Of a stretch of DNA of 64,000 nt, positions 16,096 to 25,694 are shown piece after piece. Made by a program: the position numbers and the translations under genes. Each line of letters opens with the position of its first letter. Position 1 is the stretch's first letter. The notes under the pieces are model-generated. The model saw only the letters and a list, made by a program, of their open reading frames with translations, did not search any database and was not told the DNA's origin. The stretch is from Acidimicrobiaceae bacterium (lineage in GTDB: Bacteria > Actinomycetota > Acidimicrobiia > Acidimicrobiales > Poriferisodalaceae), in the NCBI GenBank assembly GCA_026713105.1, contig JAPOPC010000064.1, positions 1 to 64,000 of the forward strand, given 5' to 3'.

Positions 16096-17838
16096 CTACT
16101 CCTCGTGCACGGTCCAGTCGAACATGTCGAAGAATCCGCCGTAGGGACTTGACACGTAAGCGCCAGGTCCCGACACTGCTGTTGCGTCCCAGATGATCAT
16201 GTTGGGCAGGATGTACAGCGGGATCCACGGCACGTCGTCGGCGAGGATCTGGCTTAACTCATGGACCAGCTCGAGGCGAGCGGCCGGATCCACCTCGGCG
16301 TCGATCGCGAAGGCCAGATCGCTGGCCTGCTGGCTGCGGTATGCCGTGAAGTTCTGGCCCGTGCGCTCATTCTCCTCGGTGGGCACGCCGTCTATGTCGT
16401 ACAGATTCGCCACCGACGGGTCAGGGTTGGTGCTGTTCGCATACAGGGCGACGGGTCCGAAGTTCAGCGCCGGCAGGCGATTCTGGAACAGCTCGCCGGG
16501 GTCGTAGTTGATGATTTCCCAGCCGATGCCCAGCGCAGCAGTCATCTCCACCACGAGGGCCTGAACGTCCTCTCGCCGCTTGTTTCCGGCGACGGTGTTC
16601 CACGCCAGCACCAGCTCTTCGCCTTCGGCGTTCACCCACAGGCCGTCGGGGTCGGGACGGGTCCAGCCCTCGGCCTCCAGCAGCTCAGCGACTTTGGCCG
16701 CATCCTGGGTGTAGCGAGCAAAGTCATCCTGGCACCAGGGGCCGAACCCCGGGTTCCATCCGGTGCATTGCAGCACGGGCGGGTCAGCGACGATCGTTCC
16801 CAACGCGATGTCAGCGACGCGTTCGCGATCGAGCGCGTAGGCAACCGCTTGGCGGACGTTGCGCGTCATGTCGAAGCGACGGTCGGGCGCGTCCTGGTTG
16901 ATCCAGAGGCCTTCCATGTACGTGCCCTCGGCAACCTCATAGGTCAGATCGCCGGTGATGCGCTCCCGGGCGCCGGGGAATGGCTGCGGAAACGCCGCCA
17001 TGGCTTCGCCGGTCTGCAGGGCCAGCAGCTCGGAGTCGGTGTCCTCGCGGGGCACCATCACCACCCGGTCCACCAGCGGGATCCGTTCGGTGTCCCAATA
17101 GCTGCGGTTGGGCACCATGATGTGCTGTTCCTGGTTCCATTCCTCCTGGATCCACGGTCCGCCCGAGACGGTGATCTCGTCGTTCCACTGGTCGGCGATG
17201 TCGGTGTCGGGACCCAGCTCATGGGCCGGCAGCAAGCCGCTGAACAGCGTCGGCCACGGCGCATACGGCTCGCTGAACGTGAGGACAGCCGTGTGGGGAT
17301 CGGAATGGTCGACATCGGTGATGAGATCCAGACCGATGGTGCTCAGCGTGCCGGTGGTGTCGAGCCCGGCACGCCACGTGAACCAGACGTCGGTGCTGGT
17401 GATGGGTGTGCCGTCGCTCCACGACGCTTCGGGGTTCAGCCGGTAGGTGAGCGTGAAAGTCCCGTCGTCTGCAGTGACGAGGCCGCCGTTCGCAACGGTC
17501 GGCTCCTCGACGAGCAACGACGACGCGACGTACGTATTGGTCTGATCGAGCTCCATGAGCCGCGGCAAGTAGTGGATCAGCACCGACCAGATCGTCCATG
17601 TGGCATTCGCACACGATGTGACGGGGTTGATGCACTCGGGCCACTGCTCGACCGCGAGCACCAGCGTGCCTCCGCTGGCACTGTCCGCTGCGGCGGGAAC
17701 TTCTGTCTCGGCTGGCGTGCTGGCAGGGGCCTCGGGCGCCGCGTCCGAGGTAGAGCTGTCGCCGCTGCAGGCCGCGAACAGCATCGCCGAAGCGATGACG
17801 ACGACCGCCCAGCGGCGGCGCGTTGGGGGCTGATTCAT
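16096..17838 (-). CDS. ABC transporter substrate-binding lipoprotein (SBP family 5)
   Basis: A 580-residue extracellular binding protein of the peptide/nickel family. The ATG at 17838 gives a classical lipoprotein signal: MNQPPTRRRW, a hydrophobic core, and lipobox LFAAC with Cys24. Upstream in-frame starts would bury that signal. Family features include NTYVASSLLVEEPTV, SDGTPITSTDVWFTW and TRNVRQAVAYALDRERVADIALG. It should deliver peptides or another oligomeric solute to the two permeases. A 7-bp inverted repeat 42 bp upstream may be an operator. Confidence 0.92.
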   Translation of the reverse strand: MNQPPTRRRWAVVVIASAMLFAACSGDSSTSDAAPEAPASTPAETEVPAAADSASGGTLVLAVEQWPECINPVTSCANATWTIWSVLIHYLPRLMELDQTNTYVASSLLVEEPTVANGGLVTADDGTFTLTYRLNPEASWSDGTPITSTDVWFTWRAGLDTTGTLSTIGLDLITDVDHSDPHTAVLTFSEPYAPWPTLFSGLLPAHELGPDTDIADQWNDEITVSGGPWIQEEWNQEQHIMVPNRSYWDTERIPLVDRVVMVPREDTDSELLALQTGEAMAAFPQPFPGARERITGDLTYEVAEGTYMEGLWINQDAPDRRFDMTRNVRQAVAYALDRERVADIALGTIVADPPVLQCTGWNPGFGPWCQDDFARYTQDAAKVAELLEAEGWTRPDPDGLWVNAEGEELVLAWNTVAGNKRREDVQALVVEMTAALGIGWEIINYDPGELFQNRLPALNFGPVALYANSTNPDPSVANLYDIDGVPTEENERTGQNFTAYRSQQASDLAFAIDAEVDPAARLELVHELSQILADDVPWIPLYILPNMIIWDATAVSGPGAYVSSPYGGFFDMFDWTVHEE

Positions 17839-17879
17839 CTTGGACTCGAAGTCCCCCGCATTGCCCTTCGATCGATCAT

Positions 17880-17902
17880 CGCTATGAGTTGCTGCCATAG
17901 CG
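17880..17902. promoter_or_regulatory. Inverted repeat upstream of the ABC importer operon
   Basis: CGCTATG (17880-17886) and CATAGCG (17896-17902) form a perfect 7-bp inverted repeat with 9 bp between the arms. It is followed by an A/T-rich stretch, 42 bp before the lipoprotein ATG. Operator role inferred from symmetry and position. Confidence 0.35.
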
Positions 17903-18079
17903 GCAAAATAACCGTGCAATCACGAGCGACAGTCGTTCTTCAGCTTCCGGGCCAGATGTCGTCGAGATTCACGGCCGCCGACGGGTGCCATGTTCCGGGC
18001 ACTCGGTGGACGCGTCTGGCAGAGTTTGCGGGATTCGGCCGGACATGCCGGCCCGAGGGCAACACGGGAGCGCATCGAG

Positions 18080-20557
18080 GTGCTGGACGGTTACCGGATT
18101 CTGGACTTGACCGACGACCGGGGGCATCTGGCCGGGATGCTGCTCGCGCAGCTCGGCGCTGAGGTCATTCTCGGTGAGCCGCCCGGCGGGCACCGGACGC
18201 GTCACCGTGGCCCGTACGTCGACGACGTGACGGATCCCGAGCGGTCGATCGAGTTTCTCGTCTACAACCGGGGCAAGCACTCGGTGGTCATCGAGGACTC
18301 GGCGCAGATCGCCCAGCTCGCTGTTCATTGCGACGCAGTCATTTCATGCGGTGCGTTCGATGTCGATCTCGCCGCGCTGCGTGGCGCCAACCCGCAGCTG
18401 GTGACGGCCTCGATCACGCCGTTCGGCGAGACGGGTCCGAAGACCGACTGGGCCGCGACCGACCTCACGATCGCCGCCTCGAGCGGCACCATGTCGCTGA
18501 CCGGCGACCGCGACCGGGCACCCGTACGCATCGGGTCGCCCCAGACGTGGCACAACGGTGCAGTGGACACCGCCGGCGCAATCCTCATGGCACTGCACGA
18601 GCGACATGCGTCCGGCTTGGGCCAGCACGTGGACACCTCAGCCCAGCAGTCGTTCGTGGATTGCACGCAATTCCAGATGATGGCCGTGCTGACCGGCGGC
18701 GAAGTCCCCGTGCGGCTCCCGGGCGCGGTGAACCTAGGCGGCTTCCTGATCCCGTGGGTGTACGAGTGCGCAGACGGCTACGTAACCGTCACTTTCCTGT
18801 TCGGGCCGATGATCGCCCCGTTTACGAGCCGGATCTTGGCGTGGGCGTGCGATGAGGGTTTCTGCGAGCCCGAACTGAGAGACAAGGACTGGGTCGACTT
18901 CGGCATGGCCATCGTGGAAGGCCGCGAATCGATGGACACGTTCGATCAAGCCATCAAGGTCTTGACCTCGTTCGTGGCCACCAAGACGAAGGCGGAGCTG
19001 CTGGAGCGTGCGCTGTCGGACAACCTGCTGATCGCGCCCATCACCACGACCGCCGACGTGCTCGCCCTCGACCACTTGGAGGTGCGCGACTACTGGCAGC
19101 ACGTCGAGATGCCCCGCGCCGACGGTCCCGCGCCGGTTCGGCTGTGCGGCGCACTGGCCAAGTCCACCGGCGAGCCGCTGGTCGATCTGGCGGTCGCACC
19201 GCGGCTGGGCGAGCACGCGGCCCTGTACCTCGACAGCAGCGGCACAGCCGGGCCGGCGATCACTACTCGTCCCCGACCCGACGTGCCGCCCACGGGCCGG
19301 ACCCTGGAGCGCCCGCTCGACGACGTCAAGATTCTCGACTTCATGTGGGCGCTGGCGGGTCCAGGAGCCACCCGCACGCTGGCCGACTACGGCGCCACCG
19401 TCGTCAAGGTCGAAAGCGAGCTGAAGCCCGACGTGCTGCGCGGCGTCCACCCGTTCATCGGCGAAGAAGGCGGGCAGGAGAACGCCCTGCAGTTCCACTC
19501 GATCAACGCCGGCAAGCTCGACTTGACGCTCGACCTGTCACTGCCCGAAGCCCGTGACGTGATCTTGGACCTGGTCGGGTGGTGCGACGTGCTCACCGAG
19601 TCGTTTTCGCCCAAGGCCATGGCGAACTGGGGGCTCACCTACGACGTGCTGCGCGAGGTAAACCCCGAGCTCGTCATGTTCTCGAGCTGCCTGATGGGAC
19701 AGACCGGACCGATGCGCATGTACGCCGGCTTCGGCACGATGGCGGCCGCCATCGCCGGCTTCTACCCGGTGACCGGCTGGCCCGATCGCATCCCGGCGGG
19801 ACCGTTCACCGCCTACACCGACTACATCTCGCCGAAGCTAGGCGTCATGCTCATCCTGTCTGCGCTGGCCGAGCGAGACCGCACGGGCCGCGGACAGCAC
19901 ATCGACTTCGCCCAGATGGAAGGCGCGCTGCACTTCCTGGCGACCGAATTCGCCGACGAAGAGATCAACGGACGCACCGCGGACCGGGCCGGCAACGCCG
20001 ACCGCCACATGAGCCCGCACAGCGTCTACCCCGCGGCTGGCGACGACCGCTGGGTCGCGATCGCGTGCGAGACCGACGCACAGTGGAGCGCGCTGGCCGG
20101 GCTGCTCGCCGGCGCTGCGGGCGAGAACAGCGAACTGGCTGCGGCCCTGGCTGGGCTCGATGCCGGAGCTGGGCTTGCATCGCTCGACGTCGCAGGCCGC
20201 CAAGCTCGCAGCGACGCCATCGACGCCGCGATCACTACTTGGACTGCAGCCCAAGATGCGGCCGACATCGAAGCGACACTGCAAGGCCACGGCGTACCCG
20301 CCCATCGCGTCAACGACGCTGCGGATCTGATGGCCGACCCCCAGATCATCGCCCGGGAGCACTTCTTGGCGGTGCCGCACGCCAAGCACGGCCACACCTG
20401 GGTCGAGAACAGCAATTTCGACCTGTCGCGGACTCCCGGCCGGCCGCTATGGGGCGGTCCGATGTTCGGCGAGCACAACATGGAAGTGCTCGAAGGCATC
20501 CTCGGCTACGACACCGACAAGATCGCCGAGTTGGTCATCGCCGGCGCTCTCACCTGA
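18080..20557 (+). CDS. Two-domain CaiB/BaiF CoA-transferase family protein (fusion 1)
   Basis: An 825-residue protein made of two full CaiB/BaiF units (LDGYRILDLTDDRG at the N-terminus and DDVKILDFMWALAGPGATRTLADYGATVVKVE at about residue 415); family members are usually about 400 residues and dimeric. The C-terminal half keeps the catalytic Asp (AYTDYISP, D581). At the equivalent N-terminal position there is a Trp (SPQTWHNGA, W157). The GTG at 18080 matches the start of its paralogue and has GGGAG upstream; the frame stays open to an ATG at 17990. It is followed by ridA-like and dtd genes. Confidence 0.88.
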   Translation: MLDGYRILDLTDDRGHLAGMLLAQLGAEVILGEPPGGHRTRHRGPYVDDVTDPERSIEFLVYNRGKHSVVIEDSAQIAQLAVHCDAVISCGAFDVDLAALRGANPQLVTASITPFGETGPKTDWAATDLTIAASSGTMSLTGDRDRAPVRIGSPQTWHNGAVDTAGAILMALHERHASGLGQHVDTSAQQSFVDCTQFQMMAVLTGGEVPVRLPGAVNLGGFLIPWVYECADGYVTVTFLFGPMIAPFTSRILAWACDEGFCEPELRDKDWVDFGMAIVEGRESMDTFDQAIKVLTSFVATKTKAELLERALSDNLLIAPITTTADVLALDHLEVRDYWQHVEMPRADGPAPVRLCGALAKSTGEPLVDLAVAPRLGEHAALYLDSSGTAGPAITTRPRPDVPPTGRTLERPLDDVKILDFMWALAGPGATRTLADYGATVVKVESELKPDVLRGVHPFIGEEGGQENALQFHSINAGKLDLTLDLSLPEARDVILDLVGWCDVLTESFSPKAMANWGLTYDVLREVNPELVMFSSCLMGQTGPMRMYAGFGTMAAAIAGFYPVTGWPDRIPAGPFTAYTDYISPKLGVMLILSALAERDRTGRGQHIDFAQMEGALHFLATEFADEEINGRTADRAGNADRHMSPHSVYPAAGDDRWVAIACETDAQWSALAGLLAGAAGENSELAAALAGLDAGAGLASLDVAGRQARSDAIDAAITTWTAAQDAADIEATLQGHGVPAHRVNDAADLMADPQIIAREHFLAVPHAKHGHTWVENSNFDLSRTPGRPLWGGPMFGEHNMEVLEGILGYDTDKIAELVIAGALT

Positions 20558-20608
20558 AACTCTCCGCCAGCCATCCATCGAGTCCGACAATGCCAATGTG
20601 AGGTCCCC

Positions 20609-21019
20609 ATGAGCACAGACAGCGGCGCCGCAGGCGTCGACAGGCAGAACATTTCGAGCGGCGGGCCTCTGGAACCTGTCGCCGGATACTCGCGGGCGGT
20701 GCGCGTGGGCGATTGGGTAGCGGTTTCGGGCAGTACCTCGCTGGGTCCTGACGGGGTGGCACACCCGAACGATTGCTACGGGCAGGCCATCTACACGCTG
20801 GGGGTCATCGAGCAAGCGCTGGCGGAGGCCGGCGCGCAGATGGGCGACGTCGTGCGGACCCGCTCGTTCGTCACCGACATCGGGATGCTCGACGACTTCA
20901 TTCGTGCGCACGGCGAGGTGTTCGGCGACATCCGGCCCGCGTCGACGCTTGTCGAGGTCTCCGGGCTGATCCATCCCGACCTCGTCATCGAGATCGAAGT
21001 CGACGCAATCATCCCCTGA
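20609..21019 (+). CDS. RidA/YjgF-family protein
   Basis: A 136-residue RidA-family trimer-forming protein that in characterised members hydrolyses reactive enamines/imines. Visible pattern: GYSRAVRVGDWVAVSGST near residue 28, QAIYTLGVIEQALAEAGAQMGDVVRTRSFVTD, and a C-terminal EVSGLIHPDLVIEIEVDA. The substrate-binding Arg is in the VVRTRSF stretch. GAGG precedes the ATG. It lies 51 bp after the CaiB/BaiF fusion and 33 bp before dtd, probably in one transcript. Confidence 0.9.
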   Translation: MSTDSGAAGVDRQNISSGGPLEPVAGYSRAVRVGDWVAVSGSTSLGPDGVAHPNDCYGQAIYTLGVIEQALAEAGAQMGDVVRTRSFVTDIGMLDDFIRAHGEVFGDIRPASTLVEVSGLIHPDLVIEIEVDAIIP

Positions 21020-21052
21020 GCTGATTTCTGCACTGCTGCTTACGCTGAGCGA

Positions 21053-21490
21053 GTGCGCGCATTGGTTCAGCGGGCTTCCGACGCCCGGGTGCGGGTCGGC
21101 GGCGAGGTCATCGGCGAGATCGGTCCAGGGCTGTGTTGCCTAGTCGGCGCGACGCACGACGACAGCCCGGAAGCGGCACGCAAGCTGGCGGGCAAGATCT
21201 GGAACCTGCGCATCTTCGCTGACGAGAACGGCCAGATGAATCGCTCGGTGGCCGACAGCAGCGGCGAAGTGCTGGTGATCAGCCAGTTCACGCTCTACGG
21301 CGACACCCGCAAGGGCCGGCGACCCTCATTCGTTGCCGCCGCAGCACCTGACATCGCCGCCGAGCTGATCGATGAACTCGGCAGCGAGTTGCGGCGCCTC
21401 GGTGCCACTGTGGCCACCGGCTCGTTCGGAGCCCACATGGAAGTGGAACTCACCAACGACGGACCCGTGACTTTGATGCTCGAAGTTTGA
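21053..21490 (+). CDS. dtd: D-aminoacyl-tRNA deacylase
   Basis: A 145-residue DTD that hydrolyses D-aminoacyl-tRNAs, a chirality proofreading step. Both family signatures are present: SQFTLYGDTRKGRRPSF (near residues 82-98) and the C-terminal NDGPVTLMLE. The start is a GTG giving MRALVQRASDARVRVGGEVIGEI, full length for the family. It is a housekeeping gene embedded at the end of the CaiB/BaiF-ridA transcript. Confidence 0.96.
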   Translation: MRALVQRASDARVRVGGEVIGEIGPGLCCLVGATHDDSPEAARKLAGKIWNLRIFADENGQMNRSVADSSGEVLVISQFTLYGDTRKGRRPSFVAAAAPDIAAELIDELGSELRRLGATVATGSFGAHMEVELTNDGPVTLMLEV

Positions 21491-21523
21491 GCTAGGTAGC
21501 GACCCCGCGGAGCAGCCCTCAGC

Positions 21524-21943
21524 TCAGGCTGGAGTGAAGCGGAGCAGCGCAGGGCCGTCGGGGGTGGGGTCGAAGACCGCTTGCACCGGTTGGCCGATAT
21601 GGACCGTCTCGGGATCGCAGCCGACGATGTTGGTGACCACCCGGGGGCCTTCGTCGAGTTCGACGTATGCCAGGACAAATGGTGCTGCTGCGCGCCAAGA
21701 CCCCGGTATGCGCCGGGTGACCGTGCAGCTGTAGACGGTGCCGCGCCCTGACGCCTCGAACCAGGTCAACGAGGTGCTGCCGCACTGGTCGCAGCGTTCG
21801 CGCGGGTACCACACGACGTGATCGCAATCGTCGCAGCGGGGCAGCTCCAGCCGGTCCTCCGCTGTCGCATCCCAGAACCGCTGCGTCTCAAGATTCGGGT
21901 TCGGCGTCGGGACAGGCAGCCCCGACGGGCCCAACTCGCTCAT
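21524..21943 (-). CDS. DUF35 OB-fold / zinc-ribbon protein (thiolase partner)
   Basis: A 139-residue DUF35 protein: a zinc ribbon (CDDCDHVVWYPRERCDQCG) followed by an OB-fold (GTVYSCTVTRRI, FVLAYVELDEGPRVVTNIVG). The start at 21943 overlaps the upstream thiolase-like stop by 4 bases (ATGA), so the two are translationally coupled. In steroid side-chain degradation the equivalent pair (Ltp2 with the DUF35 domain of ChsH2) forms a retro-aldolase; a similar complex is inferred here. Confidence 0.9.
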   Translation of the reverse strand: MSELGPSGLPVPTPNPNLETQRFWDATAEDRLELPRCDDCDHVVWYPRERCDQCGSTSLTWFEASGRGTVYSCTVTRRIPGSWRAAAPFVLAYVELDEGPRVVTNIVGCDPETVHIGQPVQAVFDPTPDGPALLRFTPA

Positions 21944-23145
21944 GACGACCTCCCCATGACGAGGGTGGCGCTGCCCATGCGGGTGGCGAGGCTGCCGCCG
22001 GTGCCGTGCGCAAGGGCCAGCTCGCAGTCGGGCACCTGCACTGCAGCGTGGGCTTCGCCGCGCAGCTGGCGCACGGCTTCGATCACCTTGGTCATGCCGC
22101 CGCGGTTGGCCGGGTGGTTGTTGCACAGGCCGCCGCCGTCGGTGTTGAACGGCAGCACGCCGCCGGGCGCCTGCAGAGCGCCGTCGGACACGAAGCGCCC
22201 GCCGTCGCCCTTGGCACAAAAGCCCAGATCCTCCAGCGTCATCAGGACCGTGATCGTGAAGCTGTCGTAGATCGACACGTAATCGATGTCGGCCGGCGTG
22301 AGGCCCGCTTCCGCAAACGCCAGCGGACCCGAGCGCGACGCACCGGTGTGGCTGAGATCGATACGACCGCCCGAGGTGTGCTTGATTGACGTGCCGGTGC
22401 CCAGCACCGGCACGCAGTGACGGTCAAGCGACGCTGCGACGGCCTCGCTGACCAGCACCAGCGCTCCCCCGCCGTCGGTGATGACGCAGCAGTCCAACCG
22501 ATGCAACGGATCCGAGATCATCGGCGAGGACACCACTTCGTCCACCGTGACGACATCTTGGAGAAACGCATTCGGGTTGTGCTGTGCGTGCGTCGACGCG
22601 GCCACTTTCACTTCTGCGAGCTGCTCCGACGTCGTGCCGAACTCGTGCATGTGCCGTGCCGCGGCCAGCGCGTAGCCGCCTGGCACCGACATGCCGAACT
22701 GGTTCTCGAACGAGGCCTCCGGTGCCGAGCTGAAACGGGCGCTCCCGCCCGGGCCGGCACCCCCGGTTCGGGGCTTGCCGGCCAGCGTGATCAGCGCCAC
22801 GTTGACGTGTCCGGCGGCAATGGCCGCAGCGGCGTGCTGAGCGTGCACCAAGTACGCCGAGCCGCCGGTCTCGGTGTCGTCGATGTAGCTGCAGTCGAGA
22901 CCGAGGTACTCCACCATCGACAGCGCACCGAATCCCGGAGCGTCGCCCGCCGAGTAGTAGGCGTCGACGTCGCTGAGGGACAAGCCCGCATCGGCAAGTG
23001 CCCCCGCGGCCACCTCGGCGTGAATCTGCGGCAGCGTGCGGTCGGGCAGCTCGCGGCCCGGATGCTCGTACGCCCCGGCGATGAGTGCCTTGCCTCGAAT
23101 CGTCACCGGCGGCACGCTAGTCGCCGCCTCCGTTGCGCTGCCCAA
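21940..23145 (-). CDS. Thiolase-like protein without nucleophilic Cys (Ltp2-like aldolase candidate)
   Basis: A 401-residue thiolase-superfamily protein. The active-site Cys of true thiolases is absent: the segment reads TETGGSAYLVHA (residues 91-102). The second-half features DYVSIYDSFTI and GGLCNNHPANRGG are kept, as in Ltp2-type lipid-transfer/aldolase proteins. It overlaps the DUF35 gene by 4 bases. Probable role: binding acyl-CoA substrates and C-C bond cleavage together with DUF35. A second such pair lies at 49511-51139. Confidence 0.88.
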   Translation of the reverse strand: MGSATEAATSVPPVTIRGKALIAGAYEHPGRELPDRTLPQIHAEVAAGALADAGLSLSDVDAYYSAGDAPGFGALSMVEYLGLDCSYIDDTETGGSAYLVHAQHAAAAIAAGHVNVALITLAGKPRTGGAGPGGSARFSSAPEASFENQFGMSVPGGYALAAARHMHEFGTTSEQLAEVKVAASTHAQHNPNAFLQDVVTVDEVVSSPMISDPLHRLDCCVITDGGGALVLVSEAVAASLDRHCVPVLGTGTSIKHTSGGRIDLSHTGASRSGPLAFAEAGLTPADIDYVSIYDSFTITVLMTLEDLGFCAKGDGGRFVSDGALQAPGGVLPFNTDGGGLCNNHPANRGGMTKVIEAVRQLRGEAHAAVQVPDCELALAHGTGGSLATRMGSATLVMGRSS

Positions 23146-23202
23146 TCATGATGCGCATTGGATCGTCGGTTTGTGGTGGGAGCGAGCGTTAGCTTCGCGG
23201 CG

Positions 23203-25662
23203 ATGCTGAAGCCATATCGAGTGCTGGACCTCACTGACCACCGGGGCGCGATGTGCACCTCGATCCTCGGCTCGCTGGGTGCCGAGGTGATCCTCGTCGA
23301 GGGCCCTGATGGTCGGGGGCGAGACCACCGCGAGCGAGGGCCCGACGGGACGTCGCTGAGCTGGTGGAACCTGCGGCGCGGTGCGCAGAGTTGCGTCATC
23401 GGCGACCGGAACGAGCTCTTGGAGCTCGTCGCCGGCGCCGACGCGCTGATCGAGTCGCCCGGCCCCGGACTCGGCCTCGATTACGACGAACTGCATGCCG
23501 TCAATCCGGGGCTGGTGCATACCACCGTCACACCATTCGGCAGCACGGGGCCCAAGGCCGACTGGGCTGCATCGGATCTCACCATCGCGGCGGCTGCGTG
23601 CAGCGCCGCCATCACCGGCGACGCCGATCGCGCGCCGCTGCGCATCACCGCACCGCAGAGCTGGCTGCACGCCGGTTCGCACGCTGCGGTCGGCACGGCG
23701 CTCGCGCTGCGCCAGCGCGACCGCAGCGGCTATGGCCAGCACGTCGACATCTCGGCGCAGCAGGCGATGATGCAGACGGCATTCCCCGGAATCATCCACG
23801 CTCCCAACGAGTACCCGTCGGCCCGGAGAACCTCCGGCGGGATCCTCTTTCTCAACTTCCACCTGCAGTTCGTGTATCCGGCGTCGGATGGCTATGTCTC
23901 CATCACACTGCTGTTCGGCGACACCATCGGTCGATTCACCAAGCGGCTCATGGACTGGGTGCATGAGAGCGGCTGCTGTGACGACGAGCTCGCGGCACTC
24001 GATTGGGTCGACTTCGGAATGCGCATGTTCACCGATCCTGAAGTTGCACCGGGCCAACTTGAGCAAACCAAGGCTGCCATCACCCGCTTGACGAGCACGC
24101 GGACCCGCGCCGAATTGTTCGCAGAAGCGCAGCTTCGTGAACTGCTGCTCGCACCCGTCTACACCCCAGCTGAGCTGACCGAGGTGGAGCATTTCGCCGA
24201 GCGCGGCTACTGGGATGCGGTTGCCGATCCTGCCTGGGGCAGCGTGATCACCCCCGGCGCTTGGTGCAAGCCCAGCAGCACTCCGCTTCGTTCCCTCGGC
24301 GCCCCGCCAGTGCTCGGTGCGGACACAGCAGCCGTAAAGGCGAAGCCGCGTTCGGCGCTGCTGGACGCCGCGGAACAGCTGCGAGACGGCGGCGGCGATC
24401 CTTCGAGCCCAAGGCCGCTCGAGGGAATCAAAGTGCTCGACACGTCCTGGGTGTACGCCGGGCCGTTCGCGACTCGGGTGCTCGCCGACTTCGGCGCCAC
24501 CGTCATCAAGGTGGAGGGACCGGCACGATTCGACGCCGCGCGCGGCAGCGGAGGCGGCTTGAAGGGCGACATGGGGCCTGACGCATCGATCCAGTACGGC
24601 ACGCTCAACGCGGGCAAGCTCGGCGTGACCATCGATCTCAACACCGCCGAGGGCCGCGAGGTGCTGTGCGACCTGGCGGAGTGGGCCGACGTCTACGTCG
24701 AGTCGTACACCCCTGGCACCCTCGAAGACTGGGGCATCGGCTATGAGACGCTGTCGGCTCGCAACCCAGGCCTCATTCTGTTGAGCACCAGCCTGATGGG
24801 TCAGACCGGACCGCTCGCCACCTTTGCCGGCTTCGGCAATCTGGCCGGTGCGATCACCGGCTACTACGAGATGACCGGCTGGCCGGACCGGGCGCCGGCG
24901 GGACCGTTCCTCGCCTACACCGACTACGTCACCCCGCAGTACATGGTGCCGCTGCTGCTAGCCGCGCTCGACGCCCGCGACGCCGATCCGGAGGGCAGGG
25001 GCCAGCATCTCGATTTCGCGCAGGCCGAGGCAGCAGTGCACTTCCTTGCGACCGAGGTACTCGAACACACGGTCAATGGAACCGCTTCCACTCGGATGGG
25101 CAATGCTGATGCCTTCCTGTGCCCCCATGCGATGTACCCGTGCGATCCCGGCGACACCGATCCGGACAACCCCATCGAGACGCCGGAGCGGTGGATCGCC
25201 GTGGTTTGCGAGACCGAGCACCAGTGGGAAGCGCTGTGCCGCCTGCTGGAGCACGACGGCCAACCCGTGCCGTCGGATCTCGCCGGCCTCGACACAGCAG
25301 GACGCCTCGCGCGCAGTACAGAAGTCGACGCCGCCGTCGCGGCGTGGGCCGCCGTGCGCACATCGACTCAGGCCCAAGCCGCGCTGCAGGCCGCAGGCGT
25401 CCCCGCACACGCCAGCCAGAACAGTCTCGGCTGCTTCGCCGATCCGCAGCTGAGCCATCGCGGCCATTGGATCGACGTCACCCATCCAGTGCACGACCGC
25501 ATGATCGTCGAGGCGCCCCGCCTGCAGCTCAGCGCGTCACCTCACGAGGTCACCAGATCGGGGCCAAGCCTGGGCGAGCACAACGACCTGATCCTGCGAG
25601 ACATCCTCGGCTACGACGACGACCGCATCGTCGAGCTCGCAGTGGCCGGCGCTATCGGCTGA
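23203..25662 (+). CDS. Two-domain CaiB/BaiF CoA-transferase family protein (fusion 2)
   Basis: An 819-residue tandem CaiB/BaiF protein closely related to fusion 1. The N-terminal unit begins MLKPYRVLDLTDHRG; the second begins EGIKVLDTSWVYAGPFATRVLADFGATVIKVEG at about residue 408. The catalytic Asp is present only in the C-terminal unit (AYTDYVTP, D574); the N-terminal counterpart is Trp (APQSWLHAG, W154). The ATG at 23203 is preferred by homology over 23158. It is divergent from the thiolase-like gene and followed 32 bp later by the CinA-like gene. Confidence 0.88.
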   Translation: MLKPYRVLDLTDHRGAMCTSILGSLGAEVILVEGPDGRGRDHRERGPDGTSLSWWNLRRGAQSCVIGDRNELLELVAGADALIESPGPGLGLDYDELHAVNPGLVHTTVTPFGSTGPKADWAASDLTIAAAACSAAITGDADRAPLRITAPQSWLHAGSHAAVGTALALRQRDRSGYGQHVDISAQQAMMQTAFPGIIHAPNEYPSARRTSGGILFLNFHLQFVYPASDGYVSITLLFGDTIGRFTKRLMDWVHESGCCDDELAALDWVDFGMRMFTDPEVAPGQLEQTKAAITRLTSTRTRAELFAEAQLRELLLAPVYTPAELTEVEHFAERGYWDAVADPAWGSVITPGAWCKPSSTPLRSLGAPPVLGADTAAVKAKPRSALLDAAEQLRDGGGDPSSPRPLEGIKVLDTSWVYAGPFATRVLADFGATVIKVEGPARFDAARGSGGGLKGDMGPDASIQYGTLNAGKLGVTIDLNTAEGREVLCDLAEWADVYVESYTPGTLEDWGIGYETLSARNPGLILLSTSLMGQTGPLATFAGFGNLAGAITGYYEMTGWPDRAPAGPFLAYTDYVTPQYMVPLLLAALDARDADPEGRGQHLDFAQAEAAVHFLATEVLEHTVNGTASTRMGNADAFLCPHAMYPCDPGDTDPDNPIETPERWIAVVCETEHQWEALCRLLEHDGQPVPSDLAGLDTAGRLARSTEVDAAVAAWAAVRTSTQAQAALQAAGVPAHASQNSLGCFADPQLSHRGHWIDVTHPVHDRMIVEAPRLQLSASPHEVTRSGPSLGEHNDLILRDILGYDDDRIVELAVAGAIG

Positions 25663-25694
25663 ATGCCGAATTGGCCCGCGAAAGGAGTCAACAC

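Noticed and set aside
25119-25694. Long 5' extension of the CinA-like frame
   Set aside because: Arg-rich shadow of CaiB/BaiF fusion 2; a good AAAGGAG site and the family start are at 25695.
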